A stretch of 64,000 nucleotides of DNA from [Eubacterium] yurii subsp. margaretiae ATCC 43715 (GCA_000146855.1 GL405246.1:1101145-1165144); one strand, 5' to 3'. Positions 46,818 through 56,892 are shown, counted from the stretch's first letter. Numbers and translations: made by a program. Notes: generated by a model from the sequence alone, not told the origin.

Positions 46818-48575
46818 ATGTTAAGTAATTATAAAAAGACTAAGATAGTTTGTACGATAGGACCTGCATCTGAATCTGAAGAAATATTGAAAAAATTGAT
46901 TTTTGAAGGTATGAATGTTTGTAGACTTAATTTTTCTCATGGATCTTATGAGGAACATAAGGCGAGGATGGATACCATAAAAAAAGTAAGAGAAGAATTA
47001 GATAAACCTATAGGTATACTTCTAGATACCAAAGGTCCTGAGATAAGAACAGGTGATTTTTCTCTTCCTGAAGTTCAGTTAAATGCTGGAGACAAGTTCA
47101 CCATAACTATGGACGATATAGTGGGAGACAATACAAGGTGTACAGTTTCTTATAAGGAATTGGTCAATGACGTAAATTCCGGCGACAGGATACTTATTGA
47201 TGACGGTTTGATAGAACTTGCTGTAATTTCAAAAACTGACAAAGATATCCTGTGTGAAGTTATAAATTCAGGAATTGTAAAAAATAAAAAAGGTGTCAAT
47301 GTACCAAATGTTAAGATAAATCTTCCTGCTATTACTGAAAAAGATAAATCAGATATAATATTTGGTATAGAAAATGGTATAGATTATATAGCTGCGTCAT
47401 TTGTCAGAAAGGCTTCAGATGTTCTTGCGATAAGAGAAGTTCTTGAAAATAATGGTGGAGATTATGTAAAGATAATATCTAAGATAGAAAGTCAAGAAGG
47501 TGTTGACAATATTGATGAGATATTGGAAGTATCAGACGGTATTATGGTTGCAAGAGGTGATTTGGGTGTAGAGATACCTACCGAAGATATACCTATGGTG
47601 CAAAAAAATATTATAAAAAAATGTAACGACCTGTCAAAATATGTAATAACAGCAACTCAAATGTTGGATTCAATGATGAGAAACCCAAGACCTACGAGAG
47701 CTGAGGTTACTGATGTTGCAAATGCAATATTTGATGGTACGGATGCAATAATGTTGTCAGGAGAAACTGCTGCAGGGAAATATCCTGTTGAAGCTGTAAA
47801 GATGATGACAAAAATAGCAAGAGCCACTGAGGAAAGTTTCGACTATGAACATATTTTGAAACAAAAGAAAAGTCATATGCAAACAACTATCACAAATGCT
47901 ATAAGTCACGCAACTTGTACTACAGCTATGGACTTAAAGGCAAAGGCTATAATAACAGCTACATCAAGTGGATATACTGCCAGAATGGTATCAAGTTATA
48001 GACCTATTTCTCCTATTATTGCAACTACAAGCGATCCTATTACCTATAGACAAATGTCTCTTCTTTGGGGGGTATATGCTCTTTTAAATAGAGATTTTAA
48101 TACTACAGACGATGTTATAGAAACTTCAGTTCAACTTTCGTTAGGTAAAGACTTAATATCTATAGGTGATTTGGTAGTAATTACTGCCGGAGTTCCTGTT
48201 GGACAGTCTGGTACTACAAACCTTCTTAGAGTTCATGTTGTTACTAAGAATTTGGTAAAAGGTATAGGTGTTGGATATTCAAATGTATCAGGAACTGCAA
48301 GAGTCTTGTTTGATGCTCAAAAAGATATAAACGAAGGAGATATAATAGTAACTACTTCTACAGACATAGATATGATATCTCAAATTAAAAAAGCTGCAGC
48401 TATTATAACAGAAGAAGGTGGACTTACTTCTCACGCTGCTATAGTAGGACTTAGTCTTGGTATACCGGTAATAGTTTCTGCAAAAAATGCTACAAGACAA
48501 ATTAAAGATGGAGATACAATTACAGTTGATGCTGCTACAGGAAGTGTATATAAGGGTGAAATAAAAAATCTTTAA
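46818..48575 (+). CDS. pyk: Pyruvate kinase with C-terminal PEP-utiliser-like domain
   Basis: 585 residues. Core motifs: KIVCTIGPASESEEIL, CRLNFSHGSYEEH, LDTKGPEIRTGDF, SKIESQEGVDNIDEIL, GIMVARGDLGVEIP, TQMLDSMMRNPRPTRAEVTDVANAI (continuing through a short A-domain helix). The last ~110 residues (VGYSNVSGTARVLFDAQ, EEGGLTSHAAIVGLSLGIPVIV) are the extra domain found in Bacillus-type pyruvate kinases, related to the phosphohistidine domain of PEP synthase. It makes ATP and pyruvate from PEP. Confidence 0.95.
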   Translation: MLSNYKKTKIVCTIGPASESEEILKKLIFEGMNVCRLNFSHGSYEEHKARMDTIKKVREELDKPIGILLDTKGPEIRTGDFSLPEVQLNAGDKFTITMDDIVGDNTRCTVSYKELVNDVNSGDRILIDDGLIELAVISKTDKDILCEVINSGIVKNKKGVNVPNVKINLPAITEKDKSDIIFGIENGIDYIAASFVRKASDVLAIREVLENNGGDYVKIISKIESQEGVDNIDEILEVSDGIMVARGDLGVEIPTEDIPMVQKNIIKKCNDLSKYVITATQMLDSMMRNPRPTRAEVTDVANAIFDGTDAIMLSGETAAGKYPVEAVKMMTKIARATEESFDYEHILKQKKSHMQTTITNAISHATCTTAMDLKAKAIITATSSGYTARMVSSYRPISPIIATTSDPITYRQMSLLWGVYALLNRDFNTTDDVIETSVQLSLGKDLISIGDLVVITAGVPVGQSGTTNLLRVHVVTKNLVKGIGVGYSNVSGTARVLFDAQKDINEGDIIVTTSTDIDMISQIKKAAAIITEEGGLTSHAAIVGLSLGIPVIVSAKNATRQIKDGDTITVDAATGSVYKGEIKNL

Positions 48576-48616
48576 TTATTAAAAAATATGCTCTAAAGTA
48601 AATTTTATAAAAACAC

Positions 48617-48655
48617 AAAAGGTTATAATTATTGAAATTATAGCCTTTTTTTATA
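48617..48655 (+). terminator. Rho-independent terminator after pyk
   Basis: AAAAGGTTATAATT (48617-48630) pairs with AATTATAGCCTTTT (48636-48649), one G-U pair, followed by T-rich sequence. Confidence 0.8.
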
Positions 48656-48739
48656 TTCCTAAATAATATAATATTATGATTTTTTAAGATTGGAAAAAAT
48701 TAAATATTACATTTTAAATTATTTGTAAATATATTGCTA

Positions 48740-48768
48740 TTGACAATATAGAAAAAAATAGTTAAAAT
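48740..48768 (+). promoter_or_regulatory. Strong sigma-A-type promoter of acpP
   Basis: TTGACA (48740-48745), exactly 17 bases, TAAAAT (48763-48768), 43 bp before the acpP start. Confidence 0.7.
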
Positions 48769-48811
48769 AATTTATATAAAAATTTTTAATTAATTTTAAA
48801 AGGAGAAAACA

Positions 48812-49039
48812 ATGTTTGAAAAAATACAAGATATAATATCAGAAGTTTTAGGAGTAGAAAAAGACGAAATAACAATGGAAAGTAACTTAACTGATGATTT
48901 GAATGCAGACTCATTGGATGCGCTTGATATAGTAACTGAAATAGAAGAAAAGTTGGCAGTAAAGATACCGGATGAAGATTTTACTAAGTTTGCGACTGTT
49001 AAAGATATAGTAGAATACATTGAAAGCAACCAAAACTAA
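48812..49039 (+). CDS. acpP: Acyl carrier protein
   Basis: 75 residues, acidic, with the 4'-phosphopantetheine site serine S34 in NADSLDALD. It carries growing acyl chains for the downstream fab enzymes. It has its own strong promoter and is followed by a hairpin, so it is probably expressed above the rest of the locus. Confidence 0.93.
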   Translation: MFEKIQDIISEVLGVEKDEITMESNLTDDLNADSLDALDIVTEIEEKLAVKIPDEDFTKFATVKDIVEYIESNQN

Positions 49040-49058
49040 TATTTAAGCAAATTATTTT

Positions 49059-49108
49059 AAGCCGCCATAATAGACAGACAATTACGTTTTTTCTATTTAT
49101 GGCGGTTT
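49059..49108 (+). terminator. Hairpin after acpP, possible partial terminator
   Basis: AAGCCGCCATAATAG (49059-49073) pairs with CTATTTATGGCGGTTT (49093-49108), GC-rich for this genome. The T-run is short, so read-through into accD is likely. Confidence 0.6.
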
Positions 49109-49201
49109 GGTAATTAAGTATTTGTTTTTTTAGGATAAAGTATTGTGTGTTTTTATTGTTCTAACTTATGCTTGGTATGAGAAATAAAAAAGGGAAATTA
49201 T

Positions 49202-50020
49202 ATGAAATTTGAATTTATAAGCAAAACATTAAATGCGTTTAAAGGCTATAACAGTGCCACTTGCTCAAACTGTAAAAAAGAGATAAACAAGACTGTATTA
49301 AAAAACAACGACTACATCTGCCCACATTGCAATTCTTATATAAAGATGTCTTCAATAGACAGGATTAACTACATCCTTGAAGATTATGAAGTAATCTCTA
49401 GAGAAGTAGTTTTTACTAATCCAGTAGACTTTCCAAACTATATGGAGAGTCAGGAAAAGATGAAGAAGAAATCAGGTATGCACGAAGCTGTGATGAGCGC
49501 AGTAGGAAGAATTAAAGACGAAAGAGTCGTAGTATGTGCTATGGATGCCAACTACTTCATGGGTTCTATGGGTAGCTATGTAGGGGAGGAAATATCTAAC
49601 GCCTTTGATTATGCTACAAAAAATAGATTACCTATTATAGTATTTTGTGCTTCGGGTGGAGCAAGAATGCAGGAAGGGATTTTTTCTCTTATGCAGATGG
49701 CAAAGACCACTATCGCTGTAAATGAACATAATGATGCAAAATTGCTATATATTTCCTGCATGACAAACCCTACTACTGGAGGGGTACTTGCAAGTTTTTC
49801 ATCTATAGCAGACATTGTTATTGCTGAGCCAAACGCATATATTGGTTTTGCAGGTGCAAGAGTAATCAAACAAACTATAAGACAGGATTTGCCCGAAGGT
49901 TTTCAAAGTGCTGAATTTTTATTGGAACATGGGTTTTTAGATGACATAGTTAAAAGAGAAAATATGAGAGAATACCTCTATACTCTTTTAAAATTACACA
50001 AAGATCCTAAGGCTCTCTAA
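49202..50020 (+). CDS. accD: Acetyl-CoA carboxylase carboxyltransferase subunit beta
   Basis: 272 residues. The N-terminal zinc ribbon has C21, C24, C40 and C43, followed by the crotonase-like carboxyltransferase fold (FCASGGARMQEGIFSLMQMAKT, NPTTGGVLASFSSIADIVIAEPNAYIGFAGARV). With AccA it transfers the carboxyl group from biotin to acetyl-CoA to make malonyl-CoA. accB and accC, needed for the biotin half-reaction, are absent from this cluster. Confidence 0.93.
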   Translation: MKFEFISKTLNAFKGYNSATCSNCKKEINKTVLKNNDYICPHCNSYIKMSSIDRINYILEDYEVISREVVFTNPVDFPNYMESQEKMKKKSGMHEAVMSAVGRIKDERVVVCAMDANYFMGSMGSYVGEEISNAFDYATKNRLPIIVFCASGGARMQEGIFSLMQMAKTTIAVNEHNDAKLLYISCMTNPTTGGVLASFSSIADIVIAEPNAYIGFAGARVIKQTIRQDLPEGFQSAEFLLEHGFLDDIVKRENMREYLYTLLKLHKDPKAL

Positions 50021-50104
50021 ACAGTTTAGCAATATACATTATTTATGTAATTATAAACAACTATAAAATATAAAAGATGAAAAGTTTTTACTTGGGGGAA
50101 ATTT

Positions 50105-50935
50105 ATGGAAAACAATAGAAACATTGGAAACTCTTATGCTTATGAAACTGTGACTCGTGCGAGAGATAAGGGAAGACCTAAGGCGCAGGAGTTTGCAGAA
50201 GCGTTGATAAAAAAACAGGTGCTTTTACATGGAGACAGAGCCTTTGGAGAGGATCCTTGCGTTTTTGGTGGTATAGGTTTGTACCATAGAATACCTGTAA
50301 CATTTTTAGGAATGAGGAAAAGTAAAGAAATATCAGAAAATATAAAGTTTAATTTTGGTATGACTCATCCTGAAGGATATAGGAAGGCCATAAGATTGAT
50401 GAAACAGGCTGAAAAGTTTTCAAGACCTGTCATAACATTTGTTGATACACCTGGAGCATATCCAGGAATAGGAGCTGAAGAAAGAGGTCAAGGTCAAGCT
50501 ATAGCATCTTGTATAGCATGCATGGCTTCACTTAAAGTTCCAAGTATTGCCATATTTACAGGTGAAGGCGGAAGTGGTGGAGCACTTGCTTTTGCTACTG
50601 CAAATAAGGTGATAATGATGGAAAACAGTATTTATTCTATACTTTCTCCTGAAGGATTTGCAACTATACTATGGAAGGATGCAAATAGAGCAAAGGAAGC
50701 TGCAAGTATAATGAAACTTACTGCAAGAGAAATGTATGAATATAAGGTTGCTGATGATATCGTAAAAGAAGATGATTGGTCTGATGAAGATGCCAAAAAG
50801 AGAAATTTCCTAAGATTGGATAAAATTGTCCAATATCATCTTTTAAAACTCATGGATTTAAGTGAAGAAGATATTTTAAAATCAAGAAAAGAAAAATATT
50901 TTAAAATGGGAGAGATAAATGGCGTTAGAAATTAA
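50105..50935 (+). CDS. accA: Acetyl-CoA carboxylase carboxyltransferase subunit alpha
   Basis: 276 residues. Motifs: RPVITFVDTPGAYPGIGAEERGQGQAI (split here by position: about 115-140), IAIFTGEGGSGGALAFA and NSIYSILSPEGFATILWKD. Partner of AccD. The N-terminal part is shorter than in E. coli AccA, as in other Clostridia. Its end overlaps fabH by 17 bp. Confidence 0.93.
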   Translation: MENNRNIGNSYAYETVTRARDKGRPKAQEFAEALIKKQVLLHGDRAFGEDPCVFGGIGLYHRIPVTFLGMRKSKEISENIKFNFGMTHPEGYRKAIRLMKQAEKFSRPVITFVDTPGAYPGIGAEERGQGQAIASCIACMASLKVPSIAIFTGEGGSGGALAFATANKVIMMENSIYSILSPEGFATILWKDANRAKEAASIMKLTAREMYEYKVADDIVKEDDWSDEDAKKRNFLRLDKIVQYHLLKLMDLSEEDILKSRKEKYFKMGEINGVRN

Positions 50936-51842
50936 AAAGACATCATCTTACTTGCCTGAAAAAATTATAAGCAATAAACACTTTGAAGAATATCTAGATA
51001 CCTCAGATGAATGGATAGCATCAAGAACTGGAATTAAATTTAGGCATTTCTTGGATGGAAATGGTACTTCGTATATGGTTGAACAGGTTTGTAAAAACTT
51101 TTATTTGACGGATGAAGAGAGACAAAAGATAAAAGCTGTAATTGTTACTACTCTTTCTAGTGACTATGCTATGCCAAATTTGGCTTGTTTTGCTCAAAGC
51201 TATCTCAATCTTGGAACAGATGTTTTTTCAACTGATATAAATATGGCTTGTAGTGGCTTCGCAGGTGGACTAAAATTGATTGAAGGACTCTTGCAAGATG
51301 GGCAATATGGCATTCTTATATCAGCTGAACATTTATCCAAGGTAATAGATCAAAATGACCGTTCTACTGCTGTGCTTTTTGGAGACGGAGCTGGTGGAGT
51401 ATTGGTAGAAAAGAATAATAAAGAGAGTTTTTGCGACTTTGGAAGCAACTTTTCTAAATCAGCCTTGTCACTTCCTTCTACGCAAAATGAATATGACTAT
51501 GTTGGAATGGATGGAAAACTTGTCTATAGATTTGCTGTTGAGACTATAAGTACAAGTATTACAAGAGTGCTTGATAAACTTGGTAAAACACCACAAGATA
51601 TAGATTACTATATTTCTCATCAGGCAAATGAAAAGATACTTAGATCAGCTTGTAAAAAGTGGAAGGTATCAATGGATAAGTTCCCTACGAATCTACAAAA
51701 TGTTGGAAATACATCATCTGCCAGTATTCCCTTGTTGCTTGATGAAATAAACAAAAAAGGGATGCTAAAAAAAGGAGATAAACTTATATTTTGTGGTTTT
51801 GGTGGCGGACTTACGTGGGTTTCGTATTATTTGGAATGGTAG
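50919..51842 (+). CDS. fabH: Beta-ketoacyl-ACP synthase III
   Basis: 307 residues. The catalytic triad C111 (NMACSGFAGG), H234 (YISHQANEKI) and N264 (LQNVGNTSSAS) is intact. It condenses acetyl- or branched acyl-CoA with malonyl-ACP to start chains. GGGAGAG lies inside accA just before the ATG, so the two are translationally coupled. Confidence 0.93.
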   Translation: MALEIKKTSSYLPEKIISNKHFEEYLDTSDEWIASRTGIKFRHFLDGNGTSYMVEQVCKNFYLTDEERQKIKAVIVTTLSSDYAMPNLACFAQSYLNLGTDVFSTDINMACSGFAGGLKLIEGLLQDGQYGILISAEHLSKVIDQNDRSTAVLFGDGAGGVLVEKNNKESFCDFGSNFSKSALSLPSTQNEYDYVGMDGKLVYRFAVETISTSITRVLDKLGKTPQDIDYYISHQANEKILRSACKKWKVSMDKFPTNLQNVGNTSSASIPLLLDEINKKGMLKKGDKLIFCGFGGGLTWVSYYLEW

Positions 51843-51890
51843 TTTTAGTACAAAGCTTAAAAATTATACATCATAAAACTGGAGAAAATA

Positions 51891-52841
51891 ATGATAAATA
51901 AACTATTAGGTATAAAATACCCTATACTTCAAGGTGGCATGGCAAATATATCAAATGGGGAATTTGCAAGTGCTGTCTCAAATGCTGGAGCACTTGGAAC
52001 AATCGCAACAGGCGGTATGGATACACAGACACTTGTAGAACAAATAAGAATATGTAAAAGTAAAACAGATAAACCTTTTGCAGTCAATCTTATGCTACTT
52101 CATCCACAGATAGATGAGTTTGCTCAGATAGTGATAGATGAGAAGGTACCTGTTGTAACTACAGGAGCAGGAAACCCATCAAAATATATGAAGTCATGGA
52201 AAGAAGCAGGTATTAAGGTAATACCTGTAGTACCAAATCTAACTCTAGCAAAAAGAGTGGAAAGTAATGGTGCTGACGCAATAATAGCTGAAGGAAGTGA
52301 AAGTGGCGGACACATAGGTCCAATGACTACGATGACAATTCTTGGTGAAATAGTGGGAAATGTTAATATCCCAGTCATAGCTGCTGGAGGGGTATGTAGC
52401 GGTAGGCAGATGCTTGCAACTGAAGTCCTTGGAGCGTCAGGAGTGCAGATGGGTACGGTATTTTTAGCATCTTATGAATGTCCTATACATGAGAACTACA
52501 AAAATGCTGTTATTAAAGCATCAAGCAATCAGATTACAGTTACAGGTTATAGCATTTCTATGCCTGTAAGATTGATTAAAAACGAGATGTCTAGAAAATA
52601 TCTTGATATGGAAAGAAAAGGCACTGATAAGATGGAGCTTGAAAAATATACTTTAGGTTCTCTAAAAAAGGCGGTATTAGATGGAGATGTAAAATCTGGA
52701 TCCGTTATGGCAGGTCTAGTTGTAGGTCAGATAAAGGAAATAAGACCTGTTAAGCAAATTATTGAAAATATAATAGCTGAATATAAGGCTGAGTGGGAGA
52801 ATATAAGTGAAAAGTCAAGGAATAAAGATTGGGAATTTTAG
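51891..52841 (+). CDS. fabK: Enoyl-ACP reductase II (FMN-dependent)
   Basis: 316 residues, TIM barrel. It follows the streptococcal FabK pattern: KYPILQGGMANISNGEFASAVSNAG, VTTGAGNPSKYM, IPVVPNLTLAKR, AEGSESGGHIG with the flavin-site histidine, IPVIAAGGVCSG and GSVMAGLVVGQI. It reduces enoyl-ACP with FMN and NAD(P)H at the end of each elongation cycle. No FabI or FabL is in the window. It overlaps the next, related gene by 35 bases. Confidence 0.92.
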   Translation: MINKLLGIKYPILQGGMANISNGEFASAVSNAGALGTIATGGMDTQTLVEQIRICKSKTDKPFAVNLMLLHPQIDEFAQIVIDEKVPVVTTGAGNPSKYMKSWKEAGIKVIPVVPNLTLAKRVESNGADAIIAEGSESGGHIGPMTTMTILGEIVGNVNIPVIAAGGVCSGRQMLATEVLGASGVQMGTVFLASYECPIHENYKNAVIKASSNQITVTGYSISMPVRLIKNEMSRKYLDMERKGTDKMELEKYTLGSLKKAVLDGDVKSGSVMAGLVVGQIKEIRPVKQIIENIIAEYKAEWENISEKSRNKDWEF

Positions 52842-53874
52842 TCTTCAACACCCTATAATTCAAGGTGGTATGGGCGTAGGTATTTCTCTTGGGAATCTTG
52901 CCGGAACAGTAGCTAAAAATGGTGCTGTGGGTGTGATTTCTATGGCTGATGTAGGATATTTGGAAGAAGATTTCAACAAAAATCCTATGGAAGCAAACAG
53001 GATAGGTTTTAAAAAAGAAGTCGAAAAAGCCAGAAACATAGCTCAAAACAACGGTATTATTGCCGTAAACATAATGAGAGCTTTAAGTAATTTTGAAGAG
53101 TATGTAAAGATGGCTGTTGAAGAAAAAATTGATGCCATAATAGTTGGTGCAGGTATGCCACTTAATCTTCCTGAATTAGTGAAAGGGAGTGGAGCACTTA
53201 TAGCACCAATAGTGTCTTCTGTAAGAGCTTTAAAATTGATTTTAAAGAAATGGAAAAACTCATATCAAAGATTACCGGATTTCATAGTATTGGAAGGTCC
53301 AAAAGCAGGTGGTCATTTAGGTTTTTCAAGACAAGAGTTAGATGATGAGAATTTTAAAATAGAAAATCTCACTAAACAAGTGAGTGATTTTTTAAATAGT
53401 GATGAAAATTTGAAGAATAAAATTCCATTTTTTTCTGCCGGTGGAATTGATACTAAAGAAAAAATAGACGAGATAATTGAGTTGGGTGCAAGCGGAGTGC
53501 AGATTGCCACACCATTTATATTGACTGATGAATGTGATGCATCGTTGGATTATAAAAAGGTAATTCAAAAAGCTACAAAAGATGACATAAAGATAATACA
53601 ATCACCTGTAGGTATGCCGGGAAGAGCTGTAAAAACTCCACTTCTTGAAAGATTGACCTTGGGAAGAATAGCTCCTAAAAGGTGTATTGATTGTATTAGT
53701 CACTGTAATCCTAAGGATACTTTGTATTGTATAACTGATGCACTTATAAGTGCAGTAAAAGGTGACTATGAAAACGGGTTGTTCTTCTGTGGAGCTAATG
53801 GGGGCAACAATAAAGCTATAAGAAGTGTTAAAGAAGTAATTGAAGAACTTGTATACGGTAAAAAACAACAGTAG
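52807..53874 (+). CDS. Nitronate monooxygenase/FabK-like FMN oxidoreductase
   Basis: 355 residues, a second TIM-barrel FMN protein of the NPD family: HPIIQGGMGVGISLGNLAG, VNIMRALSN, IVGAGMPLNLPELV, LEGPKAGGHLGF, FFSAGGIDTKEKI. The C-terminus adds CIDCISHCNPKDTLYCITDAL, a cysteine-rich segment absent from FabK. A GTG start at 52807 inside fabK is supported by GGGAGA six bases upstream. It may be a second enoyl reductase, a nitronate oxidase or a helper of unsaturated fatty acid synthesis; sequence alone does not decide. Confidence 0.75.
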   Translation: MKSQGIKIGNFSLQHPIIQGGMGVGISLGNLAGTVAKNGAVGVISMADVGYLEEDFNKNPMEANRIGFKKEVEKARNIAQNNGIIAVNIMRALSNFEEYVKMAVEEKIDAIIVGAGMPLNLPELVKGSGALIAPIVSSVRALKLILKKWKNSYQRLPDFIVLEGPKAGGHLGFSRQELDDENFKIENLTKQVSDFLNSDENLKNKIPFFSAGGIDTKEKIDEIIELGASGVQIATPFILTDECDASLDYKKVIQKATKDDIKIIQSPVGMPGRAVKTPLLERLTLGRIAPKRCIDCISHCNPKDTLYCITDALISAVKGDYENGLFFCGANGGNNKAIRSVKEVIEELVYGKKQQ

Positions 53875-53895
53875 GATACAAAATAGGAGAAAAAT

Positions 53896-54837
53896 ATGAA
53901 GATATGTTTTTTATATGGTGGTCAGGGAAGTCAAAAAACAGGTATGGGAAAAGATTTATATGAAAACTACCCTGTATTTAAAGAATTTTACGACAGTTTA
54001 TCTACCAACTTTGATTTAAAAGATTATTCATTCAATCAAAGTGATGAAGAAATATCAAAAACTCAGTATACACAACCCTTGATGGTAGCTTTTCAAATAG
54101 GAATAACAAAGATACTTAAAGACAAGGGAATAAATCCTGATATTGTTGGTGGACTGAGCATAGGTGAATACTCAGCCCTTTATACAAGTGGTGTAATTAC
54201 AGATAAAGATGCCATACTTATAGCGGAAAAAAGAGGTATAGCTATGTCAAATAGCTCTGATGTAAAATGTAAGATGATGGCTATTGTAGGTGCTCCTGTT
54301 GATTTGGTAAGAGATGTATGTGAAAAAGTCAGCGAAAAAACAGGATATCCTGTGCAAATTTCAAATTTGAATTGTCCAGGACAGATAGTTATAGCAGGAG
54401 AAGAAAATGCTATAGATGAAGTCGTTTTAATCTTAAAAGAAAATAAGATTAGAAAGATAATCCAACTTAATGTAAGTGGAGCATTTCATACCTCATATAT
54501 GGAAAAAGCATCTTTAGAATTAGAAAACATATTTAAAGAGATTGAATTTTCTGCACCCAATATTGACTTAGGACTTAATGTTGATGGAAGAATATATGAT
54601 GTAGATGGATATACTCAAGATGATATAAAAAATATAATGGTAAAACAAGTAAAAAGTACAGTATATTTTGAAGAAGAATTGAGGAACATGATATCAAAAG
54701 GAGTTGATGTCTTCGTAGAAATAGGATTTTCTTCAGTAATAAAGGGATTTTTGAAGAAAATTGATTCTGATAAAAAAGTCTACGAAGTATATTCCGTTGA
54801 AACATTGGAAGATTTCGTTAAAGAGATAAATAATTAA
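53896..54837 (+). CDS. fabD: Malonyl-CoA:ACP transacylase
   Basis: 313 residues. The oxyanion glutamine lies in FLYGGQGSQKTGMG, the nucleophile S88 in GGLSIGEYSAL (Leu where many have His) and the catalytic H198 in SGAFHTSYM. It loads malonyl groups onto ACP. AGGAGAAAAAT precedes the ATG. Confidence 0.93.
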   Translation: MKICFLYGGQGSQKTGMGKDLYENYPVFKEFYDSLSTNFDLKDYSFNQSDEEISKTQYTQPLMVAFQIGITKILKDKGINPDIVGGLSIGEYSALYTSGVITDKDAILIAEKRGIAMSNSSDVKCKMMAIVGAPVDLVRDVCEKVSEKTGYPVQISNLNCPGQIVIAGEENAIDEVVLILKENKIRKIIQLNVSGAFHTSYMEKASLELENIFKEIEFSAPNIDLGLNVDGRIYDVDGYTQDDIKNIMVKQVKSTVYFEEELRNMISKGVDVFVEIGFSSVIKGFLKKIDSDKKVYEVYSVETLEDFVKEINN

Positions 54838-54906
54838 GGTTGCAGTTTTTGTACTTATTGTATTTTGTAAAACCTTTCATGTAAATAAATATTTTAGAGG
54901 AGTCTT

Positions 54907-55638
54907 ATGGAAAATAAAGTTGCAATTGTTACCGGTGCAAGCAGAGGAATTGGAAAACAAATAGCTTTGCAATTGGCAAGTGAAGGATATAATCTTGTAA
55001 TTTCATATCAAAGTAATGATGAAAAGGCAAAACAGGTTCAACTTGAATGTGAAACTTATAATGTAAAAGTGAATATATATAAGGGAGACTTATCTATAGA
55101 AGAAAACTGTAAGTCGCTTATAGATTTAGCTGTTACAAGTTTTGGAAAAATAGATTTATTGGTAAACAATGCCGGAGCAATTAAAGATAATCTAATCTTG
55201 AAAATGACATCAGAAGATTTTATGAGTGTTATAACTACCAACTTACTGTCTACTTTCAACTGCAGTAAATATGCTTCTAAAATTATGGTAAAGCAAAGAT
55301 ATGGAAGTATAATTAATATGTCAAGTGTCAGCGGAGTGTTTGGAAATGCCGGACAGGCAAACTATGCTTCAGCAAAGGCAGGTATAGTAGGATTGACCAA
55401 AACACTTGCAAAGGAGCTTGGAAAGAGAAACATAAAGGTGAATGCAATAGCTCCTGGATTCATATCTACAGATATGACTAATAAATTTACTGATGATATG
55501 GTCAAAGAAATTGAAAAACAAATTCCTTTAAGTAAAATTGGTAGTGTGGATGATATTGCAAAGACAGTATCGTTTTTGGCAAATTCCGCCTATATAACAG
55601 GACAAGTAATAGTAGTAGACGGAGGGTTGAGTTTATAA
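54907..55638 (+). CDS. fabG: 3-oxoacyl-ACP reductase
   Basis: 243 residues, short-chain dehydrogenase. Cofactor motif VTGASRGIGKQIA, NNAG, catalytic S139/S140 with Y153 and K157 (NYASAKAG), and the PGFISTDMT loop. It reduces 3-oxoacyl-ACP with NADPH. Its stop overlaps the fabF start (TAATG). Confidence 0.94.
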   Translation: MENKVAIVTGASRGIGKQIALQLASEGYNLVISYQSNDEKAKQVQLECETYNVKVNIYKGDLSIEENCKSLIDLAVTSFGKIDLLVNNAGAIKDNLILKMTSEDFMSVITTNLLSTFNCSKYASKIMVKQRYGSIINMSSVSGVFGNAGQANYASAKAGIVGLTKTLAKELGKRNIKVNAIAPGFISTDMTNKFTDDMVKEIEKQIPLSKIGSVDDIAKTVSFLANSAYITGQVIVVDGGLSL

Positions 55639-56879
55639 TGAAAAGATATGTTGCTATAACAGGTATGGGAGCTGTATCACCAATAGGTAACAGTTTGGAA
55701 GAGATTTCTAAAAGTTTGCAAAATGGGCAAAATGGAATAGACTTTATCAAAGCTTATGATACTTCTAATCAACAGGCAAAACTTGCAGGAGAAATTAAAA
55801 ATCTCAAGATTGAAGACTATATAGATAAAAAGACGATGAGAAGAATGGACAGAGTTAATCAACTTGGATTAATTGCTGGAATAATGGCTATAAACGATAG
55901 CGGTATCAATCTTGAAGAAGTAGATAAAGATAAGTTTGGTACTATAATTTCATCTGGAATAGGTGGACTTGACACTATACAAAAAGAAGTTGAAAAGGGT
56001 AAAGAAAAAGGATATGACAACATATCTCCGTTTTTTGTACCTATGTCAATAACAAATATGTCAGCGTCATATATAGCTATGAAATACAATTTACATGGTA
56101 TATGTAATTGCCCTGTTACAGCTTGTGCAGGTGGAACAATGGCTATAGGAGAAGCTCTAAGACTTATAAGACATGGATATTTGGATTATGCACTTGCAGG
56201 AGGCAGTGAGTCTTGTATAACTCCACTGGGGCTTGGTGGATTTACTGCTATGAAAGCATTGAGTTTCAGTGATGATCCCAATAGAGCGAGCATACCTTTT
56301 GACAAGGAAAGAAGTGGATTTGTAATGGGTGAAGGTGCTGGAGTTCTTATGTTGGAAGATCTTGAACATGCAAAAAATAGGAGTGCCAAAATTTATGCAA
56401 TTCTTGATGGATATGGAACAACTTGCGATGCTTACCATATTACTTCACCGAACGAAGAGGGTAAGTTTGCTCAAAAATCGATGGAAAATGCCATAAAAGA
56501 TTCAGGAATAGACAAGGATAAGATCGTTTATATCAATGCACATGGTACATCTACAAAGTTAAATGATATGTGCGAAACAAAGGCAATCAAAAATCTTTTC
56601 GGTGAAAAGGCTTACGAGATTTTTGTAAGTTCTACAAAATCAATGACAGGTCATTTACTTGGTGCAAGTGGAGCAATTGAGGCTATAATTACTGTACTTT
56701 CAATGAAAAATAGCTTTATACCTCCAACAATCAACTACAAGGTAAAGGATGAAGATTGCGATTTGAATATTGTACCTAATGTTGGAATAAAACATAAGAT
56801 AGATTATGCGATTAGCAATTCTTTCGGATTCGGTGGTCATAATGGTAGTATCTTATTTAGAAGTTTAGAGACACTTTAA
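55638..56879 (+). CDS. fabF: Beta-ketoacyl-ACP synthase II
   Basis: 413 residues, thiolase fold. The catalytic C163 (VTACAGGT), H302 (NAHGTST) and H339 (MTGHLLGASG) are all present, as is the C-terminal SNSFGFGGHNG. It elongates acyl chains with malonyl-ACP. No fabB or fabM was seen, so how unsaturated chains are made is open. Confidence 0.94.
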   Translation: MKRYVAITGMGAVSPIGNSLEEISKSLQNGQNGIDFIKAYDTSNQQAKLAGEIKNLKIEDYIDKKTMRRMDRVNQLGLIAGIMAINDSGINLEEVDKDKFGTIISSGIGGLDTIQKEVEKGKEKGYDNISPFFVPMSITNMSASYIAMKYNLHGICNCPVTACAGGTMAIGEALRLIRHGYLDYALAGGSESCITPLGLGGFTAMKALSFSDDPNRASIPFDKERSGFVMGEGAGVLMLEDLEHAKNRSAKIYAILDGYGTTCDAYHITSPNEEGKFAQKSMENAIKDSGIDKDKIVYINAHGTSTKLNDMCETKAIKNLFGEKAYEIFVSSTKSMTGHLLGASGAIEAIITVLSMKNSFIPPTINYKVKDEDCDLNIVPNVGIKHKIDYAISNSFGFGGHNGSILFRSLETL

Positions 56880-56892
56880 AGGAGAGTTAAGT

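Noticed and set aside
52759..53868. Several antisense open frames opposite the FMN oxidoreductase
   Set aside because: No ribosome sites, low-complexity translations, and the sense frame is clearly coding.
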